64,000 nt of DNA. It comes from Xenopus tropicalis. Taxonomy: Eukaryota > Chordata > Amphibia > Anura > Pipidae. The notes below the pieces were generated by a model that saw nothing but the letters and a program-made list of their open reading frames with translations, had not been told where the DNA came from and ran no database searches. The stretch is from contig NC_030680.2 of the NCBI RefSeq assembly GCF_000004195.4, positions 6,228,995 through 6,292,994 of the forward strand, written 5' to 3'. Below are positions 1-12,000 of this stretch, piece by piece. Both the position numbers and the translations under genes were made by a program. Each line of letters starts with the position of its first letter. The stretch's first letter is position 1.

Positions 1-453
1 GTAACATAATTGCCATGTAATTTATAAGAAAATCAGTCCAAGGGTTTGATACATTTTTTTTTTCCATGCCGGATGCTGTTTACAACACTGAACATGCCAA
101 TAAAAAATAGAAATATTATTATGCGTCTCTCTGATTGGTCGGGGCTTCGGAATTCATTCATAATCGGCTTTTATGGCCGTTGTGACCTCACTTCCTGTTC
201 GATGGTTTCCTACGTCCCTAAGCAGCCCACTGAGCACATGCAGTGCCACCGACACACACAAGATGGCCTAACAAGTTCCAAAATGGCACCTACAGACAAC
301 TTTGAAGGCCTTGATCATTACTCTATTAAGGCTACTGAACCTTTTGGGCTTGTTCAATAAGTACAGCATTAGCCAGACATACTCTGCCCCCCCCCCTTCA
401 AGTACAACAGTACTAATTGTTGCAAGAAAAAAAGACCTCAAATTGACATTCGC
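1..453. other. No gene seen; region beyond putative dkk3 poly(A) site
   Basis: No coding similarity was recognised. Overlapping ORFs of about 100 codons on both strands lack any recognisable domain. The stretch just below the AATAAA at 454-459 is T-rich and then G-rich on the minus strand, as expected downstream of a cleavage site. Confidence 0.4.
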
Positions 454-459
454 TTTATT
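454..459 (-). terminator. Candidate dkk3 poly(A) signal (AATAAA)
   Basis: This is the first canonical AATAAA on the minus strand after either dkk3 stop codon; I found neither AATAAA nor ATTAAA between 2826 and here. It lies about 1.1 kb past the stop of the distal terminal exon, and T-rich then G/T-rich sequence follows it. Assignment by position only. Confidence 0.4.
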
Positions 460-1574
460 ATTGCAAGTGTCCAACAGAGAGAAAGTTCTGAAGCAATACA
501 GCGTACGGTTCTGGAACATCGGTGAAGACCAAGAAGCTGCCATTCTGCTTGTACATAAATATATCATTCCCTCTATGGTGATGCCAAACCGGGCAACGTC
601 CCCGTTACGACTGGGGAAGTTGCTCAGAATCTTTTCCCGTTGGATGTGACGCCTTTGCTTGAAAGGATCGCCAGTTGGAGTCGCCCCCTGCTGGCCGGTT
701 CACATCCAACGGCAGCGTCATGCATTTGCCCATTTACAGGGTGATTGCTACAATGGGAGCCATATTACTTGCCTCGGCTGAGACGTTCTACATCAGGGAT
801 CCTCAAACTAAGGCCCGCGGGCCGGATCCAGCCCCCCAGGTTAATTTACCCGGCCCCCGCTGCGTCCTCACCCCTGGCAGCGGAGAGAGAGGACTCAGCG
901 GGGAGCTGAGAGGGAGGACGGACGGCACTGGCTGAGAGAGGATTGAGTGGGAGGGGGGGGAGCTGGGTCCAGCCCAGTCTGAGGGACCCTTGCTTAAGAA
1001 GTTTGAGGACCCCTGTTCTACATAGACTCGTGGTCTATACTCCATCTAGTGGTCATTAAGCGTGATGCAGCAAGCAATATGGCCTTGGTGGATGACAATC
1101 CCCATCCCATTAGTTTAGGTGCTAAAATGGCTACTGTTTAGGGCTAGTGTTCCGAGGTTACAGAATCTGGTTCCTAATCCTGCTGGCTAAACCAGGTTCT
1201 GACCCAGAATGAGTGCGGTTACCTAGAGCAGCCAGTCGGCCATTAACCTTGAAGTGCAACGTAGACAGTGACTGGTTGCTGGGGGTTACGGCGCTATGAC
1301 CTGGTTCGTGTGTCCGATTAGATGGAGGTGCAAGCTATGAAAAAGGCAACTGTCCATCAACTTCAACCCCTTGCCCAGTGAGTGTCCTAGACAGTCACCG
1401 GGTCTTGAGTGGTCGCTTAGTTCTAGTATTGTGGTAACACCAGTCTCTATGCATTTACCAGCCAACCACATTACCCACCCATTATCCAGTCCTAAGGCAA
1501 CCGAATCGATAGGCGATATAGGTCAAATTGGCCACTGATGAGGTCGTTGGGCGTCTGGATTCGAGTTAATGGTC
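460..1574 (-). other. Candidate dkk3 3' UTR
   Basis: Lies between the stop of the distal terminal exon (1575) and the AATAAA at 454-459. It holds one hAT-type MITE (794-1015) and otherwise unique-looking sequence without recognisable coding potential. UTR status is inferred from position. Confidence 0.35.
794..1015. mobile_element. Nonautonomous hAT-like MITE with perfect 8-bp TSD
   Basis: Terminal inverted repeats: the left end CAGGGATCCTCAAACTA mirrors the right end AGTTTGAGGACCCCTG. The 8-bp duplication TTCTACAT is present exactly at 786-793 and 1016-1023, typical of hAT insertions. The 222-bp interior is GC-rich and noncoding, so mobilisation would have needed a transposase in trans. Confidence 0.9.
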
Positions 1575-1821
1575 TTATTTATAATCATCAAATGGACTCT
1601 TCTCAACCAACCCTGGTTCTGTCTCGTATGTTTCCTCTAATGGGCCGGCGTCCACTCCGTCTGATGTTGGCACGCTGTCTGATGTTGGCACTACGTCACT
1701 GTCCTCGTAATCTCGCTCTTCCATGATGCCAACGAATGGCAGCACCTCCTCTGGGACATCCACGCTGACTCTCTTGGCCGCGGCCAGTAACGGATCTCCA
1801 TAGCGCGATTCCAAGCTGCGA
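1575..1821 (-). CDS. dkk3: dkk3 distal terminal exon copy (exon 8b)
   Basis: Opens after a good acceptor (polypyrimidine tract TTTCTTTTAG, AG at 1823-1822) in phase 2, the phase left by the exon at 3142-3298. It encodes 81 residues and ends TAA. The peptide contains DVPEEVLPFVGIM followed by an acidic stretch, clearly homologous to [13 protein letters not shown] in the exon at 2826-3006, and homology continues past that exon's stop codon. Unlike the proximal copy it has no cysteine, so used alone it would remove the tenth cysteine of the second Dickkopf domain. It could be an alternative last exon (349-residue product), a second module joined after the proximal exon through a weak GT at 2832-2831 (about 407 residues), or a decaying duplicate. 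The open frame and intact splice site argue against decay. Confidence 0.7.
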
Positions 1822-2825
1822 CTAAAAGAAATGGGGACCCCGTTATTTTTCTCAACGCCAAAATGTAAAGCCGAGAGTCATCCAACCATAAACAGCCATA
1901 CACAGAAAGATCTGCTCATTTGGAGAAGATGGCAGACGACTGGACCATTGACTAGATCCTAATAGAGACCTATGCTGATGGGGTTAGGAGAGAGGACCAC
2001 ATTGTTCCCCTCCCAATGGAGATTTTCAAACATGTCTGATATGAGGCCAATCTCCACCCAGATATCAGTTGGGCTGGCCATTGTCCAACCATTTATGGCT
2101 AGAGTACGTTTTTTTGGCCCTGAAGGTTTGGAGATATAATAGAACCGGATCCTCCTAAGAAGGACCTTGATGGCAGCTCTTAAGTAGTGGGGTCTGACGT
2201 AGTATTTGGCCTTAGTTTAGGGAATTCAGAGTCTATCATCCATCAAGTGGCCCTAAACAGGCAAAGTTCTATCAAGTATGGCTTCAAAGCAAGCAAGGTT
2301 CCTTCTGCTCTTGGCCATGAAGGCCAATATGAAGAGGCTTTTCTCTGCCTGCAATAATATATTGCCTTAATGGCCCCTTGGTGTTGAGGTGGCATTGGTG
2401 AGGACTGGTAGGTGCAACATGGATGACTTCTCATCAAAGAAGCCAGGGCTTCTAGAACAGTGCTTAAAGCCCCTCTTTGTGGTCCAATGTTTGGTCCAAG
2501 CTCCACCTAAACCCATACAGGTAGTAACCTATCTGCTCTGGGCCACCCTAGGTGGGACAAACCCTTCCCCAGTTCAGACTCCACTAGACTAGAGTAAAGG
2601 CAGCCATACCAAGGCTGAGCCCTCCAACCAGTCCAGCTGCATGTCAACCTTTTATGTGGGCTAATAGCCCAAGCTAGAGGGAGTGGCAGATGCCCCATTC
2701 ACCTGCTGAGGAGAAGATGGAGATGGTCCTTGGCTGGTACAATCCTATGGCAACCAGTGTTCCTATGAAGGATCTACCTGATCACAAATGTTCTTTATCC
2801 TCTATAGACGCAAACTCTGTTCGTT
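1822..2825 (-). other. Spacer between the two dkk3 terminal exons
   Basis: About 1 kb without a recognisable gene or repeat. On the minus strand it has no AATAAA or ATTAAA, only a weak AATATA variant near 2363. A transcript ending at the proximal stop would therefore have to read on through the distal copy to reach a canonical poly(A) signal. Confidence 0.5.
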
Positions 2826-3006
2826 CTAGTACCTCTCCTCTGAAGGGCTGGCATACGGTCCATCCGACAGTTGAGTTCCATCTTCATAGTACTGCCCCTC
2901 CTGGGGCATTATGCCTATGAATGGGGGGATCACCTCGGGCACCTCCAAATCAGATCTTTTGCTGTCGTCGGGTGAAGGCTCTTGGCACGTGGATACCAAG
3001 GCATGA
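2826..3006 (-). CDS. dkk3: dkk3 proximal terminal exon (exon 8a)
   Basis: Acceptor TTCTGTTTCCAG (AG at 3008-3007), phase 2, reading [10 protein letters not shown] and ending TAG at 2828-2826. HALVSTC aligns with the human end of the second cysteine-rich domain and supplies its tenth cysteine. The acidic tail carries [13 protein letters not shown]. The bases before the stop read GAGAG then GTACTAG, so a phase-2 donor overlaps the stop and could turn this into an internal exon of 174 nt joining the distal copy in frame. Confidence 0.88.
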
Positions 3007-6000
3007 CTGGAAACAGAAGAGAAAAATATCATGGGGCAAATACGTGTTGGTTGTATATGGGTTCCCCCGTGCCCCTGGGAGGTAGTGGGGGCAGTTCCAC
3101 AGAGCCAGGCAGGGTTGGTGCCAAGCTAAATATCTTATTACCTCTGAGGCTGGCACACTAGTCCTTGGGAGCAGGGGCACCGGCCCAGCACTCCGGCCGG
3201 CTGTACGTCCCAGTTCATTATGTCCACGAGTTTGTTGGAAGGGTCCAAGCAGGGTTCCCCTTCCCCTGGCAGGGGGGTGCAAACGGGGAACAGGAGATCT
3301 GCAAAGAAGGGCGGGAAATTAGCATTAAATCCAATTGCCACAGATCATTTGATCGATATTTAGGGGTGGTTCCCCTTCAGGTTTTAATATGTTATAGAAT
3401 GGCCTATTCTTAGCAACTTTTCAATTGGTCTTTATTATTTGTTTTAGTTTTTGAATTATTTGCCTTTTTCTGCCTCTTTCCAGCTGTCAAATGGGGGTCA
3501 CTGACCCCGGCAGCCAAACCCTATTGCTCTTTGAGGCTCCAGTTTTATTGTTATTGTTACTTTTTGTCCCTTATCTTTTTATTTAGGCCCCTCCTCTGAG
3601 CATATTCCTGCCTCTCTTGTAAACCGCTGGCTGGTTGTTAGGTTAAACTGGACCCTAGCAACCCGGATAGCTGCTGAACAAAAAGCTAAATAACTCAAAA
3701 ACTGCAAATAATACAAAATGAAGACCAATTGCAAATTGTATCAGAATAGCACTCTTCATCGTACTAAAGGTACTAAACCACTTTAACCCTTTGTCCACTG
3801 CCGTGCAGTGCAGTATATGCCCAGGCAACTGGCGGTTACACATACTGTAGGGCAGTGCTGTCCAACTTCTGCGGTGCCGAGGGCCAGAATTTCTCTAGCA
3901 TACGTGGTGGAGGGCCGCTAATGGAAGCCAGTTTTTACCACTCCCCTTTTTAAACCACACCCACTTCAAACCACACCCATTTTGTCACAATGGTGGTAGT
4001 GCAGCAACCCCCAGCACATAATTACACACCTTAGGGACCATTTATTGGCTATTTCCACCTACAAACAAACTCCCAGAACAAACCCCTGCCAGGTTCACCT
4101 CCCCCACAGGCAGCATAGGGCAGGGAGGGTATGGCACACACAGGCAGGGTAGGGCAGGCAGAGTATGGCACATACACACACACAGGCAGGGTAGGGCAGG
4201 CAGAGTATGGCACACACAGGCAGGGTAGGGCAGGGAGGGTATGGCACACACAGGCAGGGTAGGGCAGGCAGAGTATGGCACACACACAGGCTAGGGCAGG
4301 CAGAGTATGGCAGGGCAGGCAGAGTATGGCACACACAGGCAGGGTAGGGCAGGCAGAGTATGGCACACACAGGCAGGGTAGGGCAGGCAGAGTATGGCAC
4401 ACACAGGCAGGGTAGGGCAGGCAGAGTAGGGTAGGGCAGGCAGAGTATGGCACACACAGGCAGGGTAGGGCAGGCAGAGTATGGCACACACACAGGCAGG
4501 CACACACAGGCAGGGTAGGGCAGGCAGAGTATGGCACACACAGGCAGGGTAGGGCAGGCAGAGTATGGCACACACAGGCAGGGTAGGGCAGGCAGAGTAT
4601 GGCACACACAGGCAGGGTAGGGCAGGCAGAGTATGGCACACACAGGCAGGGTAACGCAGGGTGGGTATGGCACACACAGGCAGCATAGGACAGGGAGGGT
4701 ATTGAACACACAGGCAGCATAGGACAGGCAGAGTATGGCACACACAGGCAGCATAGGGCAGGCAGAGTATGGCACACACAGGCAGCACTCTGTCTGCCCT
4801 ATGCTGCCTGTGTGTGTGCCATACTTTGCCTGCCCTACCATGCCTGTGTGTGCACGCCATACTCTACCTGCCCTACCATGCCTGTGCAACCATACTCTGT
4901 GTGCCATAATCTGCCTGTCCTACCTGTGTCTTGACATATGCTGCCTGTGTGCCATACACACAGGCAGCATATGTCAGGCAGTACATACAATGTCTGAGGT
5001 GTGAACAGGAGAACAATATGGGTGATTACAGCCTGAGCCTGAGGTGTGAACACTGCAGGGGGGAACAATGCAGAGATTAAAAGGTGTGAACAACACAGGG
5101 GATTACATATTTAAACTATACAGAGGGATTACAGCCTGAATCTGAGGTGAGAACCATGCAGGGGGGGCAGTTAATCTCAGTACTGATACCATTTAAAGCT
5201 TACACAAAGCATCTAAGCCATCAAAGCAGCCAGACAGGTGGGGGGGCCACACAGAGGGGGGTTGCGGGCCGCCAGTTGGACAGTACTGGTGTAGGGCAAG
5301 AGCAGAGGTGGCAGTGGGTAAAGGGTAAATAACCATAGCAGTAATATAGCTGCTGCCATGGTCATCAATAAAGGGGCTCAGTACCTGAATGAACTGCGCA
5401 GCAGAATCCGGGGTTACAGTCCTCTTGGCTCTCGCAGATGGTCCCCCCTTCTCCCTTAGTAACGTGGGCGCACTGACCCCAAACACAGAGCCCCTCGCAG
5501 CATTCGCCGTCCCTCGTGCACTAACGAGACAGAGAGAGATTAGTACGAAGTAGACCGTGATATTCCGAGACAATCTGCAATTACCTGGTTACTAGGGTGC
5601 AAATTACCCTAGCAACCAGGGACTCGCTACGGTAGAGTTGCAGCCAGAGACTGGAATATGAGTAAGAGAGGGTCTGAATAGAAAGATAAGTAATAAAAAT
5701 TAACAATAACGGAGCAATAGTTTTTGGCTGCCGGGGTCAGGGACCCCCATTTGAAAGCTGAAAAGAGTCTAAAGAAGAAGAAGGCAAATAATTCAAAAAC
5801 TATAAATAATGAAGACCAATTGAAAAGTTGCTTAGAATGGAAACCACCCGGCTGCCTGGTTTTAAGCTTCCTTCTTCCCATAACCCTCCTATTGTGTTAC
5901 TACCCACGTCACATGGTGCTGGTAAACTGGAGGGGACAATAACTGAGCCCATTGGATGCTTTATATAGCACTAATCAGACCTGGGGCAGCACAAGTTGTT

Positions 6001-9000
6001 TACGGGGTCACTGACCCCAGTAACAAGGCAACTCCCACTCACTATAAAGCACCTTTACTTTACAATTCCACAATAGATATATATTGACTATATCTGCGTG
6101 CAATTTACTTGAATTTTCTAATCTTTTTTTCATTTTCGTGGTCTTTCCTGCAGCAGTTCTGGGCTGCCATGGGGGGGGGGGTTAAATGACCAGGGCAGGC
6201 AGCAGCTCTAGGGTTAATCCTACACAGTTATCTCTCTTCTCTGTCAACTTTGCAATTTAAACAATTTGATAATAAGCGAGCAGAACAGCATCAAAGGAAA
6301 AGCAGGATAATAGCGGCATAAAACTGCTGCAGTCATCAGCGCAAAAGGGAATATAAAGGGTGAATTGTAAAAGTGCTCAGAGGAGCAATGTTGTAGGGAG
6401 GTTTAGACCCCCCTATTCATGCAATAAGGCTAATGCCCCAGCCACGCCCAGCAAGGCCTTACCGGCTCCGTCGCTTTACACGGGAGACATTTGTATTCGG
6501 AATCTGCAAAGTAACAGTAATTCCCAGATTTACAGTCCTCGTCGACAATGCACTCCTGCAGAACGAGATAACGATGTTATTATGGGATAGGGAATATCGG
6601 CGGCAACTCCCAGCCCCCCGCCCCCTCGCTTCTATGGGGCTCATTCACTAAAGCGCCCAGACGGGGAGAGTTCATTGGCCGCAGACAGGAGTCACTGGAA
6701 CATATTCCCCCTCTCCAAAGTGAGTGCACTAATTAACCAGTAAGAGACAGCCAATCGGGTATCCATGGAAACGGCCATTTGGGAAATGATAATTAGCTAC
6801 AGAATGATTTTTTATTATTTTGGTTTGTCGGCGGCCGGAACAGCTTGTGCGCTAAACCTTAATTAGATTCTCCCTACTTTGTCTTAATTAGCGCTCGTTA
6901 TAACGGGACAGGGGCTGCACCTTGGGTTCCCACTAATACCAGCGGGGGGGCTGTTACCCCAATGTTTCTATATATCTGTAACCTTGTTATGGGCTAAGGG
7001 GGCCCAGCCTGAAGGCCAGTTAGGGGGGGATTTGGGGTGAGTGCTTATTTGTGCCCTGGGTACCCCTGGAACTATAGCGGGGTGACTGTTACCCCAATGT
7101 TTCTATATATCTGTAACCTTGTTATGGGCTAAGGGGGCCCAGCCTGAAGGCCAGTTAGGGGGGGGATTTGGGGGGAGTGCTTATTTGTGCCCTGGGTACC
7201 CCTGGAACTATAGCGGGGTGACTGTTACCCCAATGTTTCTATATATCTGTAACCTTGTTATGGGCTAAGGGGGCCCAGCCTGAAGGCCAGTTAGGGGGGG
7301 ATTTGGGGTGAGTGCTTATTTGTGCCCTGGGTACCCCTGGAACTATAGCAGGGTGACTGTTACCCCAATGTTTCTATATATCTGTAACCTTGTTATGGGC
7401 TAAGGGGGCCCAGCCTGAAGGCCAGTTAGGGGGGGATTTGGGGTGAGTGCTTATTTGTGCCCTGGGTACCCCTGGAACTATAGCAGGGTGACTGTTACCC
7501 CAATGTTTCTATATATCTGTAACCTTGTTATGGGCTAAGGGGGCCCAGCCTGAAGGCCAGTTAGGGGGGGATTTGGGGTGAGTGCTTATTTGTGCCCTGG
7601 GTACCCCTGGAACTATAGCGGGGTGACTGTTACCCCAATGTTTCTATATATCTGTAACCTTGTTATGGGCTAAGGGGGCCCAGCCTGAAGGCCAGTTAGG
7701 GGGGATTTGGGGTGAGTGCTTATTTGTGCCCTGGGTACCCCTGGAACTATAGCGGGGTGACTGTTACCCCAATGTTTCTATATATCTGTAACCTTGTTAT
7801 GGGCTAAGGGGGCCCAGCCTGAAGGCCAGTTAGGGGGGGATTTGGGGTGAGTGCTTATTTGTGCCCTGGGTACCCCTGGAACTATAGCGGGGTGACTGTT
7901 ACCCCAATGTTTCTATATATCTGTAACCTTGTTATGGGCTAAGGGGGCCCAGCCTGAAGGCCAGTTAGGGGGGGATTTGGGGTGAGTGCTTATTTGTGCC
8001 CTGGGTACCCCTGGAACTATAGCAGGGTGACTGTTACCCCAATGTTTCTATATAACAAGGTTATTTCAGGCCATATCTATAATACAAGGGGAACACTCCC
8101 ACCGCTGCTTCACCCCAAACTGCGCCGTGAATCCGACAAACATGTAAAATGATCCTTTGGTTCCGATGGGAACGGGCCGGTGTAGCTACTGGCAGCTCGG
8201 GCTGCAGACAGGGAATCTCTGCCAGATCAAACAAAGAAATCTCTCGCACAACGTGGAATTCAGAGAAGGAGAAACCATTTAATGCAAAGCATCTGCTTGG
8301 GGATAAAGAGCCGAGACGGTGAGAAACAGTTGCTATGATCTGCGTGGAACCGGCTTTATGGAGGTTCTGACTGTCGGCCCGCGCTTCCTAGGGCCACGCT
8401 GTTCCATGTTTAAGCCTTCTCTGGAAGGTTTACTTCTCCTTTAAAGGGATATTGTCATATTCCTTTCAGCATGGGAGAAGGCATAATTAAACTACCTGTA
8501 ATTTGAACTCCTCCTTATCTGTAAACCTAAAACACAAACAGCAAATGGTATGGGAGGGGCTTGTTTATACTGAGCTCACTGGGGCTCACCGAAAGGGTAA
8601 AAACAGAGCTCACTAAATCGCTTTAAATCCCCCCCCCCCCCGCCTTCTTTCCATCTCTCACATTTCCTGCGCTGCACTTGCTCATCCGGCTGCTGCGTCA
8701 CTGGGAAAATCAATTAACCCTAATAAATCAGCCTGATGTGCGCAGCAGAACTGTAACAATGGGATTGGTCCTGGGTTAGTGACTTCTGAATAATTAACCC
8801 TTACAGGCTGCCTGTCACTGCTGTACATGCTGTACCCCCATACTGTACTGTCTAAGGGAAACACTATGGCACCTCCTACCCATATGTATAAATACAAATA
8901 TACAGAGAAGGAATGTTCTGGGCACACAATAAGCTGTACCCCCATACTGTACTGTCTAAGGGAAACACTATGGCACCTCCTACCCATATGTATAAATACA

Positions 9001-12000
9001 AATATACAGAGAAGGAATGTTCTGGGCACACAATAAGCTGTACCCCCATACTGTACTGTCTAAGGGAAACACTATGGCACCTCCTACCCATATGTATAAA
9101 TACAAATATACAGAGAAGGAATGTTCTGGGCACACAATAAGCTGTACCCCCATACTGTATTGTCTAAGGGAAACACTATGGCACCCCCTACCCATATGTA
9201 TAAATACAAATATACAGAGAAGGAATGTTCTGGGCACACAATAAGCTGTACCCCCATACTGTACTGTCTAAGGGAAACACTATGGCACCTCCTACCCATA
9301 TGTATAAATACAAATATACAGAGAAGGAATGTTCTGGGCACACAATAAGCTGTACCCCCATACTGTACTGTCTAAGGGAAACACTATGGCACCCCCTACC
9401 CATATGTATAAATACAAATATACAGAGAAGGAATGTTCTGGGCACACAATAAGCTGTACCCCCATACTGTACTGTCTATGGGAAACACTATGGCACCCCC
9501 TACCCATATGTATAAATACAAATATACAGAGAAGGAATGTTCTGGGCACACAATAAGCTGTACCCCCATACTGTACTGTCTGGGGGAAACACTATGGCAC
9601 CCCCTACCCATATGTATAAATACAAATATACAGAGAAGGAATGTTCTGGGCACACAATAAGCTGTACCCCCATACTGTACTGTCTGGGGGAAACACTATG
9701 GCACCCCCTACCCATATGTATAAATACAAATATACAGAGAGGGAATGTTCTGGGCACACAATAAGCTGTACCCCCATACTGTACTGTCTAAGGGAAACAC
9801 TATGGCACCCCCTACCCATATGTATAAATACAAATATACAGAGAGGGAATGTTCTGGGCACACAATAAGCTGTACCCCCATACTGTACTGTCTAAGGGAA
9901 ACACTATGGCACCCCCTACCCATATGTATAAATACAAATATACAGAGAAGGAATGTTCTGGGCACACAATAAGCTGTACCCCCATACTGTACTGTCTAAG
10001 GGAAACACTATGGCACCTCCTACCCATATGTATAAATACAAATATACAGAGAAGGAATGTTCTGGGCACACAATAAGCTGTACCCCCATACTGTACTGTC
10101 TAAGGGAAACACTATGGCACCCCCTACCCATATGTATAAATACAAATATACAGAGAAGGAATGTTCTGGGCACACAATAAGCTGTACCCCCATACTGTAC
10201 TGTCTAAGGGAAACACTATGGCACCTCCTACCCATATGTATAAATACAAATATACAGAGAAGGAATGTTCTGGGCACACAATAAGCTGTACCCCCATACT
10301 GTACTGTCTAAGGGAAACACTATGGCACCCCCTACCCATATGTATAAATACAAATATACAGAGAATGAATGTTCTGGGCACACAATAAGCTGTACCCCCA
10401 TACTGTACTGGCTATGTATAAATAGAACTATACAAGGGCTGCCTGGTACTGTTCCTGCCCGGCAGTTAATTTCTTCCCCATCTGTGCCTCCTATAACCAA
10501 TCCCAGACACATAGATGTGAGTCACAGAGTCACAAGCCTGAAACCCCCAATGTGCCAAGTTGTCTCCCGACGTCTCTGCGCAACTCACGGCTCCGGCTGA
10601 CAGTTATTATACAGGGAATGTGCCAGTCTGGAGCCCATCATCCCCTGAATAATATTATTATTATGTACAAATATTGTGTTTCCAGCAGCAACAGGAAGGC
10701 GTTCCAGAGATGCCCCATCAATCCTGACCTTGCACCAAGCAGCCTTTCCCACTAAGGGTTAATATAGCGGCTTACACTCCAGCACCCGGCAGGTTAATCA
10801 GTAGGAAAACTTAACCCTTAACTCATAAATTCGCAGCCCAAACAGGGACATTTCAGCCCAAATGTCGTGGCAGCAAAAGATACAACACAAACATTGGCAA
10901 TAAATCCTGGAATGCAAACCGCAGAATGTATCCAAACCCAAAGCCTTATCTACTGTGTGGCCTCCCAGCTGCACCTCTGTTATACAGATAGCTAGAATCC
11001 CAGCCATAAAGCAGGGCAGGACTGCTGCTTACAATGGGGGGATCAGATAGGATCTGTGCCACTGTGACAGAATGCTCTGTTATACAGATAGCTAGAATCT
11101 CAGCCATAAAGCAGGGCAGGACTGCTGCTTACAATGGGGGGGATCAGATAGGATCTGTGCCACTGTGACAGAATGCTCTGTTATACAGATAGCTAGAATC
11201 CCAGCCATAAAGCAGGGCAGGACTGCTGCTTACAATGGGGGGGATCAGATAGGATCTGTGCCACTGTGACAGAATGCTCTGTTATACAGATAGCTAGAAT
11301 CTCAGCCATAAAGCAGGGCAGGACTGCTGCTTACAATGGGGGGATCAGATAGGATCTGTGCCACTGTGACAGAATGCTCTGTTATGCAGATAGCTAGAAT
11401 CTCAGCCATAAAGCAGGGCAGGACTGCTGCTTACAATGGGGGGGATCAGATAGGATCTGTGCCACTGTGACAGAATGCTCTGTTATACAGATAGCTAGAA
11501 TCTCAGCCATAAAGCAGGGCAGGACTGCTGCTTACAATGGGGGGGATCAGATAGGATCTGTGCCACTGTGACAGAATGCTCTGTTATACAGATAGCTAGA
11601 ATCTCAGCCATAAAGCAGGGCAGGACTGCTGCTTACAATGGGGGGATCAGATAGGATCTGTGCCACTGTGACAGAATGCTCTGTTATACAGATAGCTAGA
11701 ATCTCAGCCATAAAGCAGGGCAGGACTGCTGCTTACAATGGGGGGATCAGATAGGATCTGTGCCACTGTGACAGAATGCTCTGTTATACAGATAGCTAGA
11801 ATCTCAGCCATAAAGCAGGGCAGGACGGCTGCTTACAATGGGGGAACAGATAGGATCTGTGCCACTGTGACAGAATGCTCTGTTATACAGATAACTAGAA
11901 TCTCAGCCATAAAGCAGGGCAGGACTGCTGCTTACAATGGGGGGGATCAGATAGGATCTGTGCCACTGTGACAGAATGCTCTGTTATGCAGATAGCTAGA

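Noticed and set aside
1691..1903. 70-codon minus-strand ORF overlapping the distal dkk3 exon
   Set aside because: It is in another frame; the homologous dkk3 tail lies in the frame ending at 1575.
4049..4907. Three overlapping minus-strand ORFs of 189-270 codons, cysteine-rich
   Set aside because: They occupy all three frames of the 34-bp minisatellite inside a hAT-like element, so the cysteine pattern is repeat-driven.
8682..10512. Ladders of 75- and 85-codon ORFs stepping by 104 bp (also at 37.5 and 46.1 kb)
   Set aside because: They start in each unit of family B on both strands and run across unit borders, so they are products of periodicity.
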